Shown: piece after piece, positions 6,953 through 11,299 of the stretch
How positions within the stretch are numbered: position 1 is the first letter of the stretch
Layout of the letters: each line of letters begins with the position of its first letter
Made by a program: the position numbers and the translations under genes
Assembly: GCA_021443405.1 (NCBI GenBank)
Contig: JABUUA010000048.1
Coordinates: 1 to 11,299, forward strand
Length of the DNA: 11,299 nucleotides
DNA from: Bacteroidaceae bacterium
Lineage (GTDB): Bacteria > Bacteroidota > Bacteroidia > Bacteroidales > Bacteroidaceae
Reading direction: 5' to 3'
The notes under the pieces: generated by a model
What the model was told of the DNA's origin: nothing
Seen by the model: only the letters and a program-made list of their open reading frames with translations
The model's database searches: none

Positions 6953-9900
6953 TTAGAAAGAAAGTCTGATACCAATGTTGAAACGCTTAACAGTAGGATA
7001 AGCACCAAGGCCACCCCAGTAACCACCGAGGTTACCCTCGCGGTCGTCGGGCATGCGTGACCAGAGCCACAGGTTGTTACCGCTGGCGAGCAGCTTCAGG
7101 CTACTCAGACCGGCCTTCTTAACCCAACCGTCTTTCCAAGTGTACGAAATCTCCACGTTCTTCAGACGGAAGTAAGAACCGTCGTAAAGGAACTGGGTTC
7201 CGTTGTTGTAGCTGACGCTTGACGCCCAGCGAGGAATCACCACGTCACCGCTTGCATCGGTGGGTGAGTACCAAGCGCCCGTGTCGTAAACGGTGTTCAG
7301 GCGGCTGGCGAAGCTGGTGAGCGTTACGTCACGCGTCACATTCGTAACGCCATACAACTGTACGTTGATACCGAAGCCCTTGTAATCAAGGCCCAAGGTA
7401 GCGTTGTAGGTATTTTCGGGTGTGCCAGAATAAGCGTAGGGAGCCTGGTCATTGACATTGTCAACTACACCGTCGCCGTTAAAGTCCATGATGTAATGGT
7501 CGCCGATGAGCATGGCGCCATCGTTGGCGTCGTGATTGGGCGTACCCAGCAACTGGTCGTAACTGGTGATGAAGCCATTGTCAATATGCGAGACGGTCTG
7601 TCCCACTGTATAACCAGCAGACTTACGATAGTTGGGCAGCAGTTCTGCATCATCGCGCAGAACGATGACATTACGCGCGTGCGTCATATTCATATTAGCC
7701 CACAAGTGAACACCACGCTTGAAGGTCTTGTCCACGCGCAATTCCAATTCGTAACCCGTGGTCTTAACCTTACCCTTATTGACGGTGGGGGCAGTACCGC
7801 CGAAGTAAGAGGGTACGGTACGGTCTGTACCGAAGATGAACACGTTTGAACGGTCGTCGCGGAACAAATCAACACTACCGCGCAGCAAACCGCCAAAGAA
7901 GATGTATTCGATACCGAAGTTCTTCTTGTTCACAATCTCCCACGAGATATTCTCGTTACCGATAGAAGTCTCGCGATACCACTGATAGATGCTCTGACTG
8001 CTGGGGGTCACGTCGATGCGGCTGGCACCGCCATAAGCCCACTGGCTCAGATACAACCAGCGACGATTGGAATCGTACGCGTTGCCGAAAGCATCGCTAC
8101 CTACCGAACCGTAAGAAGCACGGAACTTCAGCATATCCACATACTTGCGGATGGGAGTCCAGAACTTCTCCTCAGAGATGGTGTAACCGATAGCGCCTGA
8201 GTGGAAGAAAGCGAAACGATTGCCGGGAGCGAACTTTTCAGAACCTCTGTACGAACCGTTGTACTCCGCAAAGTAACGGCCGCCATAGTTATAGGCTGCA
8301 CGGAAAACCCAGCTTTCGTTACGGGCGGGAACCACACTACCTTGCGCACTCTCCTGACGCTCAAACACGCCCTGAGCCAACACGTCGTGTGCACCGAACT
8401 TACGAGCGTAATTGAGTTGCACGCGGTAATTCATACTACGATAGGTAGCGCCATTGTTCACATTACCACCCATGGTTGACCATTTGATACCTTCGGTCCA
8501 GTCGTAACCGTCGTAAGAGTCCACCTCGTGGTTGAACAGAATCTGGCCCGTCTCTGGGTCGATGTACTTACGCTGCGTATCGTTATAGAGGTCGTTGATA
8601 CCACGGCTATTCTCCTGGAACGTGTTATCCCACGAGATGGTGGCCGTAGCACGCAAACCGGGAGTGATGAACTTCAAATCCTGATCGAGGGTGAAGTCGG
8701 TGGTGATGCGGGTGGTGGTGGTCTGCGTCATACCTGCCGTAGCAAGGTTCTCTGCAGAGTTCGACACGTTCGAAGCACTGGGATAATAACCCCAGCTGCC
8801 GTCCTCATACTGAGGAACGAACACGTCGGGCGCGATGTTATAAGCACCTGCCCAGCGCTGTGCCTCCTGCCAAACATCACCTTGGTTGGCGAAGGGAGCC
8901 TTCTTGATTCCGTTCGAGCCAAACAAGTTAGCGCTCAACGTTGTCGTCTTGGTAAGTTGGAAGTCCAAGTTACTGCGCACGTTGAGACGGTTGTAAGTGT
9001 AACCGCCCTTATAGCCGCGGTTGTTATCGTACATCTTACTCAGGTCGCCTTCGTTGGCAAAATCGAAAGCCACGAAGTACTTCACGAACTGCGTACCACC
9101 GCTGATGTTCATGTTGGCATTGTACGACATAGCGTGATTGTTGAACAATGCGTTCTGCCAATCAACGTTGGGATAACGCTCACTCAACAGCGTGCCAAAC
9201 TCATCACGAAGGTTGCCCTGGTTGCGATAGTTCTGGATGAACGACATGGGCTTTACGTATGCCCAAGACTCGGGGCTGATTGCCAGTTCGTTCTCCACCG
9301 CCATGTTGCGGTACACCAATGCATCGTAAGAATCATACTTACCCGGCAGACGAGAGGCCTGCTTAATGACGGTGTTGAAACCGACATCGATGCGAGCCTT
9401 ACCGTCCTGACCACGCTTGGTGGTAATCAAGATAACGCCGTTAGCACCCTTCACACCATAAACAGCAGTTGCCGAAGCATCCTTCAGCACTGATACGGTG
9501 GCAACCGAGTTCACATCTACAGAACTCATAGGACGCTCGATACCGTCCACCAGCACCAGCGGCGCTGAATTGCCGTTCCAAGAAGCAGCACCACGAATGG
9601 TGATTTCGGGCTCCTCTTCACCAGGCTGACCGCTTGATGCTACGGTGACCACGCCCGGAAGGTTACCAGTAAGGGCGGAACCTAGGTTGGTGACACCGGC
9701 AGCGCGCTCCAGCACTTCGCCCGTAGTCTGGGTGATGGCACCCACTACCGAGGCTTTCTTCTGCTGGCCATAGCCGACCACAATCACTTCCTCCATTTGC
9801 TTTTCGTCGTCCTCCAGCGTTACAGAGAAACGCTTTCCTGCAGATACGGCCATTTCCTTCGGGGTCATACCTACCATTGAGACAACGATTGTGCCCTTGC

Positions 9901-10117
9901 TCTTGGAGAGACTGAGCGAGTAGTTTCCGTCAATGTCGGTCACGGTGGCAGACTTAGGATTGCCTTTCTCCATAACCTTGGCACCAATGACGGGCTCGCC
10001 GCTGCTGTCAACGACCACACCTTTGACGACGTTACTCTGGGCAAAAGCCACCGAGGTCACCATCGAAAGGACGAGACAGCAGAGAAATCTACGAAATGTT
10101 TTCATCGTATTTTCCAT
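6953..10117 (-). CDS. SusC/RagA-like TonB-dependent outer-membrane transporter, first pair (1054 aa)
   Basis: First gene of the operon: a TonB-dependent barrel importing glycan fragments with the SusD-like lipoprotein that follows. Seen: signal peptide with cleavage likely after AFA (residue 26); a carboxypeptidase-D-regulatory-like domain from about 30 to 102 (VKGVVVDSSGEPVIGAKV, then TDIDGNYSL and VSMVGM); TonB box EEVIVVGYG (109-117); plug with ITIRGAASWNG (172-182), LVDGIE (189-194), KDASATAVYG (212-221) and ANGVILITTKRG (225-236); then the barrel, with a DFNGDGVVD loop at 878-886, ending IGIRLSF. Length is standard for SusC. Start: ATG at 10115-10117 or an in-frame ATG at 10103-10105, which would begin MKTFRRF; both leave an intact signal peptide and neither has a clear ribosome site. 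It follows a strong promoter candidate with about 52 bases between -7 box and ATG. It corresponds to XusA if this is a xylan-type operon (inference). Confidence 0.97.
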   Translation of the reverse strand: MENTMKTFRRFLCCLVLSMVTSVAFAQSNVVKGVVVDSSGEPVIGAKVMEKGNPKSATVTDIDGNYSLSLSKSKGTIVVSMVGMTPKEMAVSAGKRFSVTLEDDEKQMEEVIVVGYGQQKKASVVGAITQTTGEVLERAAGVTNLGSALTGNLPGVVTVASSGQPGEEEPEITIRGAASWNGNSAPLVLVDGIERPMSSVDVNSVATVSVLKDASATAVYGVKGANGVILITTKRGQDGKARIDVGFNTVIKQASRLPGKYDSYDALVYRNMAVENELAISPESWAYVKPMSFIQNYRNQGNLRDEFGTLLSERYPNVDWQNALFNNHAMSYNANMNISGGTQFVKYFVAFDFANEGDLSKMYDNNRGYKGGYTYNRLNVRSNLDFQLTKTTTLSANLFGSNGIKKAPFANQGDVWQEAQRWAGAYNIAPDVFVPQYEDGSWGYYPSASNVSNSAENLATAGMTQTTTTRITTDFTLDQDLKFITPGLRATATISWDNTFQENSRGINDLYNDTQRKYIDPETGQILFNHEVDSYDGYDWTEGIKWSTMGGNVNNGATYRSMNYRVQLNYARKFGAHDVLAQGVFERQESAQGSVVPARNESWVFRAAYNYGGRYFAEYNGSYRGSEKFAPGNRFAFFHSGAIGYTISEEKFWTPIRKYVDMLKFRASYGSVGSDAFGNAYDSNRRWLYLSQWAYGGASRIDVTPSSQSIYQWYRETSIGNENISWEIVNKKNFGIEYIFFGGLLRGSVDLFRDDRSNVFIFGTDRTVPSYFGGTAPTVNKGKVKTTGYELELRVDKTFKRGVHLWANMNMTHARNVIVLRDDAELLPNYRKSAGYTVGQTVSHIDNGFITSYDQLLGTPNHDANDGAMLIGDHYIMDFNGDGVVDNVNDQAPYAYSGTPENTYNATLGLDYKGFGINVQLYGVTNVTRDVTLTSFASRLNTVYDTGAWYSPTDASGDVVIPRWASSVSYNNGTQFLYDGSYFRLKNVEISYTWKDGWVKKAGLSSLKLLASGNNLWLWSRMPDDREGNLGGYWGGLGAYPTVKRFNIGIRLSF

Positions 10118-10337
10118 TGCACGGTTGTTTTAGGTTTGTATTAAATTATTTATTAGTTTGTCCGATATGCAAAGATAGGGAAAAAGACGTTGCAATAAAA
10201 GTAAAAAGACAAAAAAAAGCGAAAAAACATTAATAAACGTGAAATAATATGCTATACAACATATTTTGTTAATGTATTATCAACAATTACCCCACCATTC
10301 ACAGACCGTTTCCCAATATAATGTACTTTTCACAATT
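10118..10337. other. AT-rich intergenic region between symporter gene and PUL operon
   Basis: This 220-base gap is the only sizeable non-coding stretch. Read on the minus strand it holds, in order: the symporter 3' flank, a weak AT-only inverted repeat (arms 10246-10251 and 10260-10265, 6 bp, loop 8), T-runs at 10221-10226 and 10211-10218, the promoter at 10170-10200, and an A-rich, apparently unstructured leader of about 45-50 bases. The T-runs could serve symporter termination, but the inverted repeat is about 20 bases away from the nearest of them and has almost no GC pairs, so no convincing intrinsic terminator is visible. I see no tRNA, small ORF with support, riboswitch-like fold or direct repeat here. 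Confidence 0.7.
10170..10200 (-). promoter_or_regulatory. Putative Bacteroidota sigma-ABfr-type promoter of the SusC/D operon
   Basis: On the minus strand TATCTTTG (10177 down to 10170) matches the Bacteroidota -7 consensus TAnnTTTG exactly. Nineteen bases upstream lies TTTT (10200-10197), three of four matches to the -33 TTTG element, at an acceptable spacing. A T-rich tract lies further upstream. Transcription would start about five bases past the box, near 10163-10165, leaving a leader of about 47 bases before the ATG of the first SusC-like gene. No comparable site is visible in the 13-24 base gaps inside the operon, so this is probably its main promoter. Activator sites, such as for a hybrid two-component regulator, cannot be recognised by eye. 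Confidence 0.6.
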
Positions 10338-11299
10338 TCAATCCTCGTGAAGGTTCGGATAATCATCGAGTCGGTCGCTCCACAAATAGAGACGAGTTTC
10401 CCGTACTACAACCCCACTCAATAGCAGTACACACAACAAGTTAGGTATTGTCATAAACGCATTGAGCAGGTCGGCGACATTCCACACCAAATCGAGCTGA
10501 GCAACGGAGCCAATAAATGTCAGAATGATGTAAACAAAACGATATGGAATGCGGCTGCGATAACCCACTAAATATTCCATTCCTTTCTCGCCGTAATAGC
10601 TCCAGCCAAGGATGGTGCTAAAGGCAAAAGTGACGATTCCAAAGGTGAGTAACGGGGCTCCAACGACAGGAATTTTCGTGAAGGCCACCTGCGTGAGCGC
10701 CGCATCGTCGTTCCACGTAATGTCGGGATAGGCGACCACGCTGCTAACCAGCACTAAACCCGTGAGCGCACAAATGACGACCGTGTCCCAGAACGTGGCC
10801 GTGGAACTCACCAAGGCCTGACGAACAGGATTGCGTGTCTGGGCCGCCGCGGCCACGATGGGCGCACTTCCCATTCCGCTTTCGTTGCTGAAAAGACCAC
10901 GCGCAATACCGTAGCGCGCCGTCATCATGATGGTCGTCCCCAAAAAACCGCCGCCAGCGGCTTGCGGCGAGAACGCACTGCGGACGATGAGACAGAGCGC
11001 CTCCCACACATACGCATGGTTAACGCACAGAATATACACACAGCCAACGATATACAGCACGGACATAAAGGGTACGAAAGCCGTGCAGACGCGGGCAATC
11101 CCCTTCACACCGAACAGCAGTACCAACGCCGCCGCCACCGAGATGATCAGCCCCGACTGCCACTGCGGAATGGCGTAGGTTTCCATGCACAGCATGCTGA
11201 TGGCATTGCTCTGCACCATGTTCCCGATGCCGAAGGCCGCAAAAGCAGTGAACGCGCTGAACAGCAACGCCATCCATCTCAAGCCAAGACCACGCTCGA
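10338..11299 (-). CDS. AGCS-family sodium/alanine (amino acid) symporter, C-terminal part (5' end beyond the right edge)
   Basis: Inner-membrane secondary transporter of the alanine or glycine:cation symporter family (Na_Ala_symp), importing a small neutral amino acid with Na+. The frame is open to the right edge, giving 319 residues. An apparent start at 11282 is only an internal TTG codon (Leu), preceded in frame by ERGLG, which fits the conserved segment before the next membrane helix. Seen: family motif FGIGNMVQSNA, several hydrophobic segments, and the conserved RGLFSNESGMGSAPIVAAAA block followed by NPVRQALVSS and a DTVVICALTGLVL helix; later TFAFSTILGWSYYGEKG and a helix pair near the C-terminus; a short acidic tail ends in LHED. 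Full members are about 450-500 aa, so roughly a third is missing. It lies on the same strand as the PUL operon but is separated by 220 bases with a new promoter, so it is probably a separate unit unrelated to glycan uptake. Substrate could be alanine, glycine or another amino acid. Confidence 0.95.
   Translation of the reverse strand, partial: ERGLGLRWMALLFSAFTAFAAFGIGNMVQSNAISMLCMETYAIPQWQSGLIISVAAALVLLFGVKGIARVCTAFVPFMSVLYIVGCVYILCVNHAYVWEALCLIVRSAFSPQAAGGGFLGTTIMMTARYGIARGLFSNESGMGSAPIVAAAAQTRNPVRQALVSSTATFWDTVVICALTGLVLVSSVVAYPDITWNDDAALTQVAFTKIPVVGAPLLTFGIVTFAFSTILGWSYYGEKGMEYLVGYRSRIPYRFVYIILTFIGSVAQLDLVWNVADLLNAFMTIPNLLCVLLLSGVVVRETRLYLWSDRLDDYPNLHED

Noticed and set aside
8528..9493. 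A 321-codon open frame on the plus strand, antisense to the first SusC gene.
   Set aside because: The minus-strand frame encodes an unmistakable SusC protein across the same bases. The plus-strand frame has no recognisable domain or signal and is a by-product of codon bias.
10153..10160. TTAGTTTG on the plus strand as a possible divergent promoter.
   Set aside because: It is one mismatch from the -7 consensus, would fire into the SusC gene in antisense, and has no gene to serve. AT-rich sequence gives such near matches by chance.
10118..10337. Riboswitch, small RNA, tRNA or CRISPR in the intergenic gap.
   Set aside because: No stable GC-containing stems, cloverleaf, or repeated units are visible in this AT-rich region.
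11280..11282. TTG as the start of the symporter gene.
   Set aside because: The frame continues upstream to the window edge with residues that fit the family (ERGLG before the helix), and a start here would remove the N-terminal third of the transporter.

Overview
The window looks like a piece of a Bacteroidota chromosome, most likely Prevotella or a close relative. The signs are SusC/SusD-type outer-membrane pairs, lipoproteins with acidic residues after the lipobox cysteine, no clear Shine-Dalgarno sequences, a promoter matching the Bacteroidota TAnnTTTG -7 box, and GC-rich genes separated by a very AT-rich intergenic stretch. The genus is inferred from general sequence style, not proven. 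All six genes lie on the minus strand, so transcription runs from high to low coordinates.

From right to left: (1) the C-terminal two thirds of an AGCS-family sodium/alanine (amino acid) symporter, cut by the right edge (10338-11299). (2) A 220-base AT-rich gap holding a good candidate promoter at 10170-10200. (3) A polysaccharide-utilisation transport operon: a long SusC-like TonB-dependent transporter with an N-terminal carboxypeptidase-regulatory-like domain (6953-10117), its SusD-like lipoprotein (4978-6939), a second, shorter SusC-like transporter lacking that domain (2116-4953), a second SusD-like lipoprotein (286-2097), and the start of a DUF1735-type surface lipoprotein (1-262, cut by the left edge). 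The operon gaps are only 13, 24, 18 and 23 bases, so the five genes are very probably co-transcribed.

As known for the family, each SusD-like lipoprotein caps its SusC-like barrel on the cell surface and captures oligosaccharides, which the barrel imports with TonB energy. The DUF1735 protein is probably an extra surface glycan-binding protein or the N-terminus of a surface enzyme. The order SusC-SusD-SusC-SusD-lipoprotein matches the xusA-B-C-D-E core of xylan-utilisation loci in Prevotella and Bacteroides, so xylan is the leading substrate guess. No enzyme or regulator lies in the window to confirm it. High-mannose N-glycan is an alternative, because DUF1735 proteins also occur in those loci.

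I found no RNA genes, CRISPR arrays, insertion sequences or pseudogenes. The content is that of a recognisable PUL transport segment. The points worth following up are the tandem pair architecture, the truncated N-terminus of the second SusC, the cysteine-rich first SusD and the single upstream promoter.
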